From CAZTJA01 sp964613745 (GTDB lineage: Bacteria; Desulfobacterota; Desulfomonilia; Desulfomonilales; Desulfomonilaceae), in NCBI GenBank assembly GCA_964613745.1, contig CAZTJA010000003.1, positions 1 through 64,000 of the forward strand: DNA of 64,000 nt, given 5' to 3'. The translations under genes were made by a program, and so were the position numbers. The notes beneath the pieces are model-generated. The model did not search any database. It saw only the letters and a list, made by a program, of their open reading frames with translations, and was not told the DNA's origin. This document shows, one piece after another, positions 10,000 through 18,646 of this stretch. Numbering within the stretch: the stretch's first letter is position 1; every line of letters begins with the position of its first letter.

Positions 10000-10029
10000 T
10001 TGACATGATTCGGGAAGCGGTGTTAGCAT
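10000..10029 (+). promoter_or_regulatory. Candidate atp operon promoter inside an inverted repeat
   Basis: A perfect -35 TTGACA (10000-10005) is followed after 18 bases by TAGCAT (10024-10029, four of six consensus positions). It lies about 140 bases before the first atp gene. An inverted repeat, CCGCcTCCCG at 9977-9986 and CGGGAaGCGG at 10011-10020, brackets the -35 element, so the site could be an operator or an mRNA fold. Confidence 0.45.
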
Positions 10030-10166
10030 GCTGATTCATTCTTGGCTTGGGTCTTAAGAACATTCCTTAAAAGTAGCATTTAAGTGTTAGTTGATTTGGC
10101 CGATGCTTTCTCGGTTACGGGAAAGAATCGGACAGTCGTAAAATTTCGCGATCCGGGAGATATGCA

Positions 10167-10595
10167 GTGATTAACTTAAACTTCACGTTGTTAATCCAGT
10201 TAATCAATTTCCTGGCACTCCTGTTCATTCTGAACGCCATCCTTTACAAACCCATCATAAGTAAAATGAGGGAACGGGAAGCGAAGATCCGTCAGGACCA
10301 GGAAAAGGCGCTCGCTCTGGAGCAGGAAGTGCTTGCACAAGAAAACCTTCACAAGGAGGAGCTGCAGAAAGCTAGGAAAACCGCAGCGGACGAAAAAACC
10401 AGCTTGTTGACTCAAGCCAAACAGACGGAATCCGAGATTTTGGATAAAGCCAGAGCGGAAGCCGCCAAAATTGTCGAAGAAATGCAACTCTCCATCAGGG
10501 GGGATGCAGCGGAAGTTCGTAAGACATTGAGAGCGCAAATGACCCCATTGGCTGAGTCAATGGCAGCGAAGATTCTGGGGAGGTCAGTGGCATGA
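10167..10595 (+). CDS. ATP synthase F0 subunit b'
   Basis: A 142-residue peripheral-stalk subunit. One N-terminal transmembrane helix (LLIQLINFLALLFILNAILY) is followed by a long charged coiled coil (KMREREAKIRQDQEKALALEQ onward). Together with the next gene it makes the b/b' pair known from many Deltaproteobacteria. The GTG start is supported by GGGAGA seven bases upstream. The final four bases overlap the next gene (ATGA), so translation is likely coupled. Which of the two genes is called b or b' is conventional. Confidence 0.94.
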   Translation: MINLNFTLLIQLINFLALLFILNAILYKPIISKMREREAKIRQDQEKALALEQEVLAQENLHKEELQKARKTAADEKTSLLTQAKQTESEILDKARAEAAKIVEEMQLSIRGDAAEVRKTLRAQMTPLAESMAAKILGRSVA

Positions 10596-11170
10596 CAAAC
10601 CCTAAGATCGGCGCTTTTTTTATTATTGCCTTCATGTTGACCGTTTCGGCAGCATGTGCAGCCGGGGGCGGAGGACACGAATCGGAAGTCTGGACTACTT
10701 CGATGCTGATATGGCGAGTAATTAACACGCTCGCTCTCATTGGGGTACTCGTATATTTTCTCAAGGCACCGATGGTCCGGTTCTTTTCTGAACGGAAAGC
10801 ACAGATCGCAAAAGACCTCGAAGATGCCAAGCTACAGAGGGAAAAAGCCGAGCAGCTGATTTCCGAGTATAAACAGAAAATAGCCGGTATGGAGAAGGAA
10901 CTCGAAAAAATGCGGTCCGAACTGAAAAAGGCCGCTGAACTAGAGAGTGGTAAGGTCCTTTCCAATGCTGAGAGAATTGCAGTGGCAATGGTGGAATCGG
11001 CCAAAGTTGCTGCGGAGCAGGAAGTAAGAAAAGCCAAGGCAGAACTCAAGAACGAGGCAGTTTCACTTGCAGTTGAATTAGCCGAGTCGCTCATTCGTGA
11101 AAAAATCAATGAAGACGATAGAAAGCGGCTCGTAGAGGAATACTTCGTTAAGGTCGGGGGTGTGAAGTGA
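10592..11170 (+). CDS. atpF: ATP synthase F0 subunit b
   Basis: A 192-residue b subunit anchoring the peripheral stalk. It is unusual in having two N-terminal hydrophobic stretches. The first (residues about 7-23, ending SAACAAGGGG) resembles a cleavable signal peptide. The second (about 38-58, MLIWRVINTLALIGVLVYFL) is the true membrane anchor, and a coiled coil with many K, E and A residues follows. Deltaproteobacterial b subunits often carry such an extension. It overlaps both neighbours by four bases. Confidence 0.95.
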   Translation: MTNPKIGAFFIIAFMLTVSAACAAGGGGHESEVWTTSMLIWRVINTLALIGVLVYFLKAPMVRFFSERKAQIAKDLEDAKLQREKAEQLISEYKQKIAGMEKELEKMRSELKKAAELESGKVLSNAERIAVAMVESAKVAAEQEVRKAKAELKNEAVSLAVELAESLIREKINEDDRKRLVEEYFVKVGGVK

Positions 11171-11706
11171 TCGACACCACTTTAGCCAAGCGATATGCAA
11201 AAGCACTGGTCGCAATTGGCCAAGAGAACGGGAAATTGGATGAATACGCCCAGGATCTTACGAACTTAGTAGCGACCGTTGATGCTTCGCATGATTTCCG
11301 TGAAGTCCTCGTGAACCCCGTGTTTACGAAAGAAGATAAGAAGCGTATAGCCGGTCAAGTACTTGAAAAAATGGGCACGGACCCGATGGTCACCAATTTC
11401 GTCTACGTTCTGATCGATAGGAAACGCATCGACCAATTGACGGGAATCGATAATGCGTTTCATGAAATGATGGACGACATTAAAGGGATCACCAGGGGAG
11501 AGGTGGTTAGTGCGGCTCCGCTCGAGGAAGATGAATTAGATCGCGTCTCGGACGCTCTCTCGAAAATCAGCGGAAAACAAACCGTAATAACTGCTAAAGT
11601 TGACCCCTCATTAATCGGTGGTCTTTTCGCCCGAGTAGGGGATACGGTTATTGATGGAACGATTCGTACCCAGCTCAACCAGCTCAAGGAAAGCCTGAAG
11701 GGATAG
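11167..11706 (+). CDS. atpH: ATP synthase F1 subunit delta
   Basis: A 179-residue delta subunit (OSCP family), linking the peripheral stalk to the top of the F1 head. It opens with the family-typical LAKRYAKALVAIGQENGKLDEY and ends with DPSLIGGLFARVGDTVIDGTIRTQL, cited here in part: SLIGG and RVGD...DGTIR are diagnostic. The GTG start overlaps the atpF stop by four bases. Six bases separate it from atpA. Confidence 0.97.
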   Translation: MIDTTLAKRYAKALVAIGQENGKLDEYAQDLTNLVATVDASHDFREVLVNPVFTKEDKKRIAGQVLEKMGTDPMVTNFVYVLIDRKRIDQLTGIDNAFHEMMDDIKGITRGEVVSAAPLEEDELDRVSDALSKISGKQTVITAKVDPSLIGGLFARVGDTVIDGTIRTQLNQLKESLKG

Positions 11707-11712
11707 AGAAAA

Positions 11713-13239
11713 ATGCAGATTCGAGCCGAAGAGATTAGTGAAATTATCAAGCAGCAGATTCAGGACTACGACAAGAAGGTCGAAGTCAGCGAAACGGGTA
11801 CCGTCATCAGCGTAGGAGACGGAATTGCCAGGCTTCATGGGCTTGAAAACGCCATGGCCGGTGAGCTCCTCGAATTCCCCCATGGAATCATGGGCATGGT
11901 TTTGAACCTTGAAGCTGATAACGTCGGTGCGGCAATCCTCGGTGAAGATGTTCACATCAAGGAAGGCGACACGGTAAAACGAACAAATCGTATTGTCCAG
12001 GTTCCTGTTGGACCTGGAATGCTCGGACGTGTCGTCGATTCCATCGGCCAGCCGGTTGACGGCAAAGGCCCCCTCGACACCAAAGAATTCCGTGTAGTCG
12101 AAATAGTGGCACCCGGTATCATTAAGCGTCAGCCCGTTAAGGAACCTCTCCAGACTGGAATCAAAGCTATCGATTCAATGATACCTATTGGTAGGGGCCA
12201 GCGCGAACTTATCATCGGCGATCGACAGACGGGCAAGACCGCAATCGCAGTTGACACGATCATTAATCAGAAAGACGGCGATGTGAAATGCATCTATGTC
12301 GCCGTCGGACAGAAAAGATCAACCGTCGCCCAGGTCGTTGCTACACTGGAACGCTTTGGGGCAATGGAATATACAACCGTTATTTCAGCAACCGCCTCCG
12401 ATCCGGCTCCTATGCAGTACATTGCACCCTATTCGGGTGTTACGATGGGTGAATGGTACAGAGATAATGGTCAGCACGCACTTATCATCTACGATGACCT
12501 TAGCAAGCAGGCTACTGCGTATCGTCAGCTTTCACTTCTTCTTCGTAGACCGCCGGGCCGTGAAGCATTCCCCGGTGACGTTTTCTATTTGCATTCACGA
12601 CTCTTAGAGCGTGCGGCAAAACTCGGTGAAACCCACGGCGGCGGCAGTCTGACTGCCCTTCCGATCATCGAAACCCAAGCCGGTGACGTTTCCGCCTACA
12701 TTCCTACCAACGTTATTTCCATTACAGATGGTCAGATCTTCCTTTCTACCGACCTCTTTTATTCAGGCGTTCGTCCGGCAGTTAACGTTGGTCTCAGCGT
12801 ATCCCGAGTCGGCGGCAACGCTCAGATCAAGGCTATGAAACAAGTTGCGGGATCCTTGCGACTTGACCTCGCCCAGTTCCGTGAATTAGAGGCTTTTGCT
12901 CAATTCGGCTCCGATTTGGACAAGGTCACACAGGCTCAGCTTGCTCGTGGCACCAGGCTCGTCGAAGTATTGAAACAAGCTCAATATGAGCCTATGCCCG
13001 TTGAACGTCAAATCGCAGTTATCTTCGCCGCGACGAACGGGTTTACCGATCAATACGACCTTCGTGCCCTGGGTGAATACGAGAAACAGTTGCTCAGCTA
13101 TCTCGACAGCAGCCATCCGGATGTGTTGACGGAGTTGAAAGAGAAAAAGGTCATCTCCGGTGAACTTGATACCAAGCTCAAGAAGATATTGGAAGATTTC
13201 AAGGGCGTCTTCACACCGCCTCAGTTCTCGCTGGTTTAA
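11713..13239 (+). CDS. atpA: ATP synthase F1 subunit alpha
   Basis: The 508-residue non-catalytic nucleotide-binding subunit of F1. The Walker A motif GDRQTGKTA lies at about residues 170-178. The C-terminal SRVGGNAQ and the RQLSLLLRRPPGREAFPGD region are highly conserved alpha signatures. Length and composition are normal. It follows atpH closely and precedes atpG by 59 bases. Confidence 0.99.
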   Translation: MQIRAEEISEIIKQQIQDYDKKVEVSETGTVISVGDGIARLHGLENAMAGELLEFPHGIMGMVLNLEADNVGAAILGEDVHIKEGDTVKRTNRIVQVPVGPGMLGRVVDSIGQPVDGKGPLDTKEFRVVEIVAPGIIKRQPVKEPLQTGIKAIDSMIPIGRGQRELIIGDRQTGKTAIAVDTIINQKDGDVKCIYVAVGQKRSTVAQVVATLERFGAMEYTTVISATASDPAPMQYIAPYSGVTMGEWYRDNGQHALIIYDDLSKQATAYRQLSLLLRRPPGREAFPGDVFYLHSRLLERAAKLGETHGGGSLTALPIIETQAGDVSAYIPTNVISITDGQIFLSTDLFYSGVRPAVNVGLSVSRVGGNAQIKAMKQVAGSLRLDLAQFRELEAFAQFGSDLDKVTQAQLARGTRLVEVLKQAQYEPMPVERQIAVIFAATNGFTDQYDLRALGEYEKQLLSYLDSSHPDVLTELKEKKVISGELDTKLKKILEDFKGVFTPPQFSLV

Positions 13240-13298
13240 TAGGCGAAAATTCTTACGATTAATGTTCTAGAGCCTAGCTCAATTAAAATGAGGTCGAA

Positions 13299-14162
13299 AT
13301 GGCAAGCCTCCGAGATATTCGTAAACGCATAGCCAGCGTCAAGAATACACAGAAAATCACCAACGCGATGAAGATGGTTGCTGCAGCCAAGCTTCGTCGG
13401 GCTGAAGAGGCGATTAAAGCAGCAAGGCCTTTTTCCGATAAGATGCGGGACGTCTTGATGTCTTTGGCCGCCCGAGTGAATCCCAGTGCACATCCGATGC
13501 TGGAAACACGAGAAGTCAAGAAAGTTTTATTGGTACTGATCACAGCCGACCGTGGATTGTGCGGTGCTTTTAACGCTAACCTCAACAGAAGGGCCGAAGC
13601 TTTTGTCAAGCAAATGTCTCAAAAAGGCATTGAAGCTGGTCTGGTAACCGTAGGGCGAAAGGGAAACGATTATTTTCGCCGCAGAGAAGTGCTGATTCAG
13701 CAGCGTTTTACCAACGTCATGAACAACGTGAACTTCGAACTGGCGGGAGATATCGTCTCCGTTGCCACCGAGCAGTTTTCAGCCGGGGAATATCAGGAAG
13801 TTTACGTTTTATACAATAGTTTCCGAACTGCAGTTACTCAGGTCCAGACGCTGCGTAGACTTCTTCCCATAGTACCGGAAGAAGAGGATTGGAAGCGTCG
13901 CCGTGAGTACCTGTACGAACCATCAGAGGATGATCTGTTAGACGAAATATTGCCTCGATACGTACAGGTTCAGATTTTCACCGGCCTCCTGGATTCGGTA
14001 GCCAGTGAACATGGTGCCAGAATGACCGCTATGGAAGCTGCAACAAGTAACGCGGAAGAGATGATTTATAAGCTGACCCTGAAGTTGAACCGCTTGCGTC
14101 AGGAATCCATTACCACTGAGTTGATGGAAATCGTAGGTGGGGCCGAGGCGTTGAAAGGCTAA
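13299..14162 (+). CDS. atpG: ATP synthase F1 subunit gamma
   Basis: The 287-residue rotor shaft subunit. The N-terminal MASLRDIRKRIASVKNTQKI and the C-terminal coiled-coil segment (ARMTAMEAATSNAEEMI) are the two conserved helices that run through the alpha-beta hexamer. LITADRGLCGAFN in between is diagnostic. It lies between atpA and atpD in the normal order. Confidence 0.98.
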   Translation: MASLRDIRKRIASVKNTQKITNAMKMVAAAKLRRAEEAIKAARPFSDKMRDVLMSLAARVNPSAHPMLETREVKKVLLVLITADRGLCGAFNANLNRRAEAFVKQMSQKGIEAGLVTVGRKGNDYFRRREVLIQQRFTNVMNNVNFELAGDIVSVATEQFSAGEYQEVYVLYNSFRTAVTQVQTLRRLLPIVPEEEDWKRRREYLYEPSEDDLLDEILPRYVQVQIFTGLLDSVASEHGARMTAMEAATSNAEEMIYKLTLKLNRLRQESITTELMEIVGGAEALKG

Positions 14163-14213
14163 ACTTTCTCTTCTAAAACATAAGGAAAAAACGGTTCAGG
14201 AGGAAATCCCAAC

Positions 14214-15659
14214 ATGGCAACGGGAAAGATAGTTCAGGTAATCGGCCCTGTCGTTGACATCGAATTTCCGGAAAACGAACTTCCGGCCATTTTCAATGGA
14301 TTGACGATCTCTAATCCGGCCATTGATGATACCGAAGACAATTTGGTCGTGGAAGTCGCACAGCATTTGGGTGACAATATCGTTAGAACAATTGCTATGG
14401 ACACCACGGATGGACTCGTTCGCGGCATGCCCGTGAAGGATATGGGTTCGCCAATTAAAGTGCCTGTCGGTAAAAGCGTCCTCGGCCGAATCATGAACGT
14501 TGTTGGAAGGCCCGTCGATGAAGAGGGTCCTATAAGCGCAGAAGAGACTAGGCCCATCCACAGATCCGCCCCCGCTTTCAGTGAGCAGGTCACGGAGATC
14601 TCGATTCAGGAAACCGGAATTAAGGTTGTCGATTTGATCGCCCCGTTTATGCGTGGTGGAAAGATTGGCTTCTTCGGTGGTGCCGGAGTCGGTAAGACGG
14701 TCTTCATGATGGAAATCATCAACAACATCGCAAAGCAGTTCGGTGGAACTTCCGTGTTCGCCGGCGTGGGCGAGCGATCCCGTGAGGGCAACGACCTTTA
14801 TCTTGAAATGGGCGGCGTCTTGCCTGGAATGAAAAAGCCCGAAGGTGAGCGAGTTATAGATCGTGCGGCTCTTATTTACGGGCAGATGAATGAGCCTCCC
14901 GGAGCCAGAGCCCGGGTCGCTTTGACTGCATTGACCGTCGCCGAGTATTTCCGAGATGAGCAGAAACTCGACGTTATGTTGTTCGTCGACAATATTTTCC
15001 GATTCACTCAGGCAGGCTCGGAGGTTTCGGCACTCTTGGGACGTATGCCGTCTGCCGTCGGTTATCAGCCAACACTTGGTACCGACATGGGTGAGCTACA
15101 GGAAAGAATCTGTTCAACTAAAAATGGTTCGATCACAGCCGTTGAATGTATTTACGTGCCCGCAGACGACTTGACGGACCCTGCTCCCGCTACGACATTC
15201 GCTCACTTGGACGGAACAGTGGTTCTTTCAAGACAGGTCGCAGAGCTTGGAATTTACCCGGCCGTCGACCCGCTTGATTCCACATCCAGGATTCTCGATC
15301 CAAGAGTACTCGGCGAAGATCATTACAAAGTCGCTCGTTCAGTCCAGTTGGTGTTACAGAGATATAAAGACCTTCAGGACATCATCGCTATTCTGGGTAT
15401 GGATGAACTCTCAGAAGAGGACAAACTTGTCGTCACCCGCGCCAGAAAGATTCAGAGATTTCTCTCTCAACCTTTCTTTGTAGCACAGGAGTTCACAGGA
15501 ACGCCCGGCAAGTATGTAAAAATTCAGGATACGGTGGCCGGCTTCAAGGAAATAGTTGAAGGTAAACTGGATCATCTCCCGGAGCAGGCTTTCTACATGG
15601 TGGGAGATTTGAGCGAAGTGAAAGTTAAAGCCGAGAAACTCGCTTCCCAGGCTGCTTAA
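14214..15659 (+). CDS. atpD: ATP synthase F1 subunit beta
   Basis: The 481-residue catalytic subunit that makes or hydrolyses ATP. The Walker A GGAGVGKTV is at about residues 156-164, the catalytic GERSREGNDLY follows, and VDNIFRFTQAGSEVSALLGR carries the DELSEED-side signatures; DELSEED itself is intact near residue 398. A GGAGG ribosome site precedes the ATG. Confidence 0.99.
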   Translation: MATGKIVQVIGPVVDIEFPENELPAIFNGLTISNPAIDDTEDNLVVEVAQHLGDNIVRTIAMDTTDGLVRGMPVKDMGSPIKVPVGKSVLGRIMNVVGRPVDEEGPISAEETRPIHRSAPAFSEQVTEISIQETGIKVVDLIAPFMRGGKIGFFGGAGVGKTVFMMEIINNIAKQFGGTSVFAGVGERSREGNDLYLEMGGVLPGMKKPEGERVIDRAALIYGQMNEPPGARARVALTALTVAEYFRDEQKLDVMLFVDNIFRFTQAGSEVSALLGRMPSAVGYQPTLGTDMGELQERICSTKNGSITAVECIYVPADDLTDPAPATTFAHLDGTVVLSRQVAELGIYPAVDPLDSTSRILDPRVLGEDHYKVARSVQLVLQRYKDLQDIIAILGMDELSEEDKLVVTRARKIQRFLSQPFFVAQEFTGTPGKYVKIQDTVAGFKEIVEGKLDHLPEQAFYMVGDLSEVKVKAEKLASQAA

Positions 15660-15673
15660 ATCGGGAGACGCCT

Positions 15674-16087
15674 ATGTCAGAGAAGTTCAAAGTCGAAGTT
15701 GTCACCCCTCGGGGGATTGTCCTCGACAAAGAAGTTGAAGAAGTGATTGCTCCCGGAATAATGGGCGAATTCGGCGTGCTCGTTGGGCATACTCCGATGT
15801 TGACGTTTATAAAACCCGGAATCTTCTCGTATTTAGAAAATGACAAGTTCGTCAGATTCGCGGTCGGCCCGGGTTTTTGTGAAGTTTTGAAGGATTCCGT
15901 AACCGTCTTGGTTGACGAAGTCCACAAACTTACCGAAATTGATGCAGCGGAAGTCCAGGCCGAGGTTTTAGCCTTAGAACAGCAGCTTGCTGCCATTGAC
16001 GCAGCTCAGGACCCGGAAGCACACAAGAGAATTGTCAATAAGATCAAAACCGCTCAGGCTAAGATTGCTCTACTTGGCATGAGTTGA
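15674..16087 (+). CDS. atpC: ATP synthase F1 subunit epsilon
   Basis: A 137-residue epsilon subunit, with an N-terminal beta-sandwich (FKVEVVTPRGIVLDKEVEEV, GEFGVLVGHTPMLT) and a C-terminal helical hairpin from about residue 90. It couples rotation to F1 and can inhibit ATP hydrolysis. It is the last gene of the operon and is followed 27 bases later by a strong terminator. No a (atpB) or c (atpE) gene is present in the cluster, as is usual where these map elsewhere. Confidence 0.97.
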   Translation: MSEKFKVEVVTPRGIVLDKEVEEVIAPGIMGEFGVLVGHTPMLTFIKPGIFSYLENDKFVRFAVGPGFCEVLKDSVTVLVDEVHKLTEIDAAEVQAEVLALEQQLAAIDAAQDPEAHKRIVNKIKTAQAKIALLGMS

Positions 16088-16114
16088 CATTTAGGTATTT
16101 GTTCCGAAAATGAA

Positions 16115-16158
16115 TAGGCCTTGGCCCCGCTAAAACGGGTGCAAGGCCTAATCTTTTT
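16115..16158 (+). terminator. Intrinsic terminator of the atp operon
   Basis: A stem TAGGCCTTG / CAAGGCCTA with an inner CCCG / CGGG pairing and an A-rich loop is followed by ATCTTTTT. It lies 27 bases after the atpC stop. This is the clearest rho-independent terminator in the window. Confidence 0.9.
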
Positions 16159-16229
16159 AGAGCCGCTATTGAAAGGATTTGCTGCTTTTATCAGCCCTGA
16201 TCTCAAAACACATGCGCTGGGGAACTACG

Positions 16230-16826
16230 ATGAATCTAAATCGGACGGATGTGATGGCGGATCTCAAGGATGATTCCGAGACAAGTTTCGACGGACAATT
16301 GAAAGAAGCTCGGAATCTGCTCGAATCGGGAAATATTGATGGGGCATTAAATCTATTCAAAAGGTTGGAACAACAATATGTAAGAGCAGCAGAATTGTTT
16401 AGCTTCATGGGGGATGCCCTTCTCAAAAATGGTCAAACCGGCGAAGGAATCCGTTACAAAACCCTCCACAAGATTTTAGTCGGCACGTTCAAGATTGCTC
16501 AAGAAGAATGCAGACGTGGCAAGTCCGAATCTCCTCCAATTGATCAAACTTTGGAGGCAAGGGAACCTGAATTTCAACAAGATGAGGATGAAGAATTGGA
16601 TCTTCCCGTAACTTCGGCTATGGGGGAACAATTATTGAAGCAAGGTCACTTTTATGAAGCAGAGACTTTGTTCAACAAACTCCTCAAATCCGATCCGTCA
16701 AATGATTCGATTAAGGAAAACATTCGTTTAGCCCGTAAGAAACGCAATGAAAAGCAAGTGGTCCAAACTTTAGAAGCTTGGTTGAGTAATGTCACCAAAA
16801 TAAAGAATGAGTGGTCGAGGGATTAA
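16230..16826 (+). CDS. TPR-like protein of unknown role
   Basis: A 198-residue soluble protein. Two TPR-like helical pairs are visible: LKEARNLLESGNIDGALNLF near residue 20 and GEQLLKQGHFYEAETLFNKL near 132, the latter followed by LLKSDPSN typical of TPR turns. A central acidic linker (QDEDEELDL) separates them. The frame is open 51 bases upstream, but the ATG has GGGGAAC just before it. Its stop overlaps the next start by one base (TAATG), so it is probably co-translated with the M24 peptidase. No specific function can be inferred. Confidence 0.85.
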   Translation: MNLNRTDVMADLKDDSETSFDGQLKEARNLLESGNIDGALNLFKRLEQQYVRAAELFSFMGDALLKNGQTGEGIRYKTLHKILVGTFKIAQEECRRGKSESPPIDQTLEAREPEFQQDEDEELDLPVTSAMGEQLLKQGHFYEAETLFNKLLKSDPSNDSIKENIRLARKKRNEKQVVQTLEAWLSNVTKIKNEWSRD

Positions 16827-17911
16827 TGAACAAGCGTCTAAATTCACTACACTTGCGTATTCCTAAACTGAAACTTGACGGAATACTTTTCAATCATTCG
16901 GAGATCCTGCCGTCGCTGAATGTTCGCTATCTATCCGGATTCACCGGCTCAGATGCCTTGCTACTCGTCACGAAAAATGAACGGCACATGATAACGGACG
17001 GTCGCTACTCCATCCAGGCTTCAGAAGAGTGCCCGGATTTCTCTCTCCACATTGATCGCAACAAACTTGAAGTCCTATCTAAGCTCGGAACATCCTTGGG
17101 GATAAGACGCCTCGGCATTGAAGCAAATCGCATCAGCCATCAATTTGTTCTGCAGCTTCAGAAAAAATGTCCGGAGATGCAATTAGTTCCGCTAAATAGA
17201 GACTTTGTCGAAAATTTCAGAATTGTTAAGAATGATGAAGAGATAGAGCTGATTAGAAAAGCAGCGCAAATAGCTTCCAAGGCCTGTAAGCATACCGTGG
17301 TTAAGGGTCTTACCGGACGCAGAGAAATAGATGTCGCGCTGGAACTTGAATCCTTCTTTTTTAAATTCGGTGCTGATGGTGTCGCATTTGAAACCATTGT
17401 CGCCTCCGGCCCTCGAAGCGCTTTACCTCACGGCGCTCCTACGGAAAGAAGAATTCGCGAGGGTGATCTGGTTATATTAGACTATGGCTGCACCGTAAAA
17501 GGTTACCGGAGCGATGAGACTATTACGATTCTACGGACGAGACAGACTCCGGAGCAGAGGAAAATCTACGATGCCGTTTTGGAAGCTCACAACCGAGCTT
17601 TAGAATCTGCTAAAGTTGGTGTTGGTTTAAAGGAGCTCGACGCTATTGCTCGTAATTCGATAGCCCAAGCAGGTTTCGGAAAGTATTTCAACCACGGCCT
17701 CGGTCATGGTTTGGGCCTGGAAACTCATGAACCACCTTCAGTTTCACCAAAAGGCAGGGGAAAATTGCTGCCGGGGATGATTATTACGATCGAACCCGGC
17801 ATTTACGTTGAAAATGTTGGTGGTGTGCGTCTGGAAAGTCTTGTTCTTATAACTGATTCCGGTCCTGAAGTGCTTTCCAAACTTCCGAAAAAACTATTTG
17901 GGCTATTATGA
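16826..17911 (+). CDS. M24-family Xaa-Pro aminopeptidase
   Basis: A 361-residue proline-specific aminopeptidase or dipeptidase of family M24. The N-terminal creatinase-like domain (about 1-125) includes YLSGFTGSDALLLV. The catalytic domain shows the dimetal ligands in order: the two aspartates in LDYGCTVKGYRSDET, the histidine in NHGLGHGLGLETHE, and the glutamates in ITIEPGIY and GGVRLES. The ATG with GAGGGA upstream is preferred to a GTG 15 bases earlier. Efp follows 77 bases downstream, a pairing common in bacteria. Confidence 0.95.
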   Translation: MNKRLNSLHLRIPKLKLDGILFNHSEILPSLNVRYLSGFTGSDALLLVTKNERHMITDGRYSIQASEECPDFSLHIDRNKLEVLSKLGTSLGIRRLGIEANRISHQFVLQLQKKCPEMQLVPLNRDFVENFRIVKNDEEIELIRKAAQIASKACKHTVVKGLTGRREIDVALELESFFFKFGADGVAFETIVASGPRSALPHGAPTERRIREGDLVILDYGCTVKGYRSDETITILRTRQTPEQRKIYDAVLEAHNRALESAKVGVGLKELDAIARNSIAQAGFGKYFNHGLGHGLGLETHEPPSVSPKGRGKLLPGMIITIEPGIYVENVGGVRLESLVLITDSGPEVLSKLPKKLFGLL

Positions 17912-17988
17912 GCCCTCATTCAGTTATATTGCCTAAATTCCAAATCCAAAGCCTTGGCAATGGATAAATCTATTGAAGAGGACGGTTC

Positions 17989-18549
17989 ATGTATTCTACC
18001 CCGGATTTCAGAAAGGGATTGAAGATCGAGATTAATGGTGAGCCATTTACCATGGTGGATTTTCTCCACGTTAAGCCAGGAAAGGGGGGGGCCTTTGTGC
18101 GCACCACCCTTAAGAGCCTCATATCAGGGAACGTGATCGAAAGAACATTTAGATCCGGAGAGAAGGTCGACAAACCCGATCTCGAAGAAAAGCAGATGCA
18201 GTATCTGTACGAGAGTGAGGGGGAATTCCACTTCATGGATCAGGAGACTTACGAACAATCTTTCCTTACCCAAGATCAGCTGGGAGATGCACGAAATTAT
18301 CTCCAAGAGAATATTGTGGTGACCGTATTATTTCACAACGGCAAACCGATCGGCGTCGAAGTACCCATATTTGTAGAATTGGCAGTGTCACAAACTGAAC
18401 CCGGTGTGAGAGGAGATACGGCCTCAGGAGGATCGAAACCGGCAGTATTGGAGACCGGAATGACCGTGCAGGTACCTTTATTCGTGAATGAAGGAGACGT
18501 GCTGAAAATAGACACACGCACCGGGAAGTACATGGAACGCGTCCGATAA
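17989..18549 (+). CDS. efp: Translation elongation factor P
   Basis: EF-P relieves ribosome stalling at polyproline stretches. This 186-residue protein has the three-domain layout of normal length. The tip loop reads VKPGKGGAF, with lysine 32 at the position that is beta-lysylated in many bacteria (GQ is more usual after the lysine; here it is GG). The C-terminal part has the OB-fold signature with VNEGDVLKIDTRTGKY. A clear GAGGAC lies before the ATG. No EpmA or EpmB gene lies in this window. Confidence 0.98.
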   Translation: MYSTPDFRKGLKIEINGEPFTMVDFLHVKPGKGGAFVRTTLKSLISGNVIERTFRSGEKVDKPDLEEKQMQYLYESEGEFHFMDQETYEQSFLTQDQLGDARNYLQENIVVTVLFHNGKPIGVEVPIFVELAVSQTEPGVRGDTASGGSKPAVLETGMTVQVPLFVNEGDVLKIDTRTGKYMERVR

Positions 18550-18611
18550 GGGTATTCACAGTCAAATTATCCAATCCTGCCGGAATAGGGTCGTGAGAGA
18601 CTGTGTAACCC
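18550..18611. other. Long-range inverted repeat between efp and the next gene
   Basis: GGGT-n3-CACAGTC at 18550-18563 pairs with GACTGTG-n2-ACCC at 18599-18611, around a 35-base interior. It could be a 3' fold of efp mRNA or a leader fold of the downstream gene. There is no T-run, so it is not a standard terminator. Confidence 0.4.
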
Positions 18612-18646
18612 AATTATTATCAAGAACTGTTATTTAAAGGAGCCAT

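Noticed and set aside
10495..11109. Minus-strand 204-codon frame
   Set aside because: Antisense shadow of atpF; its serine-rich composition is the complement of the coiled coil.
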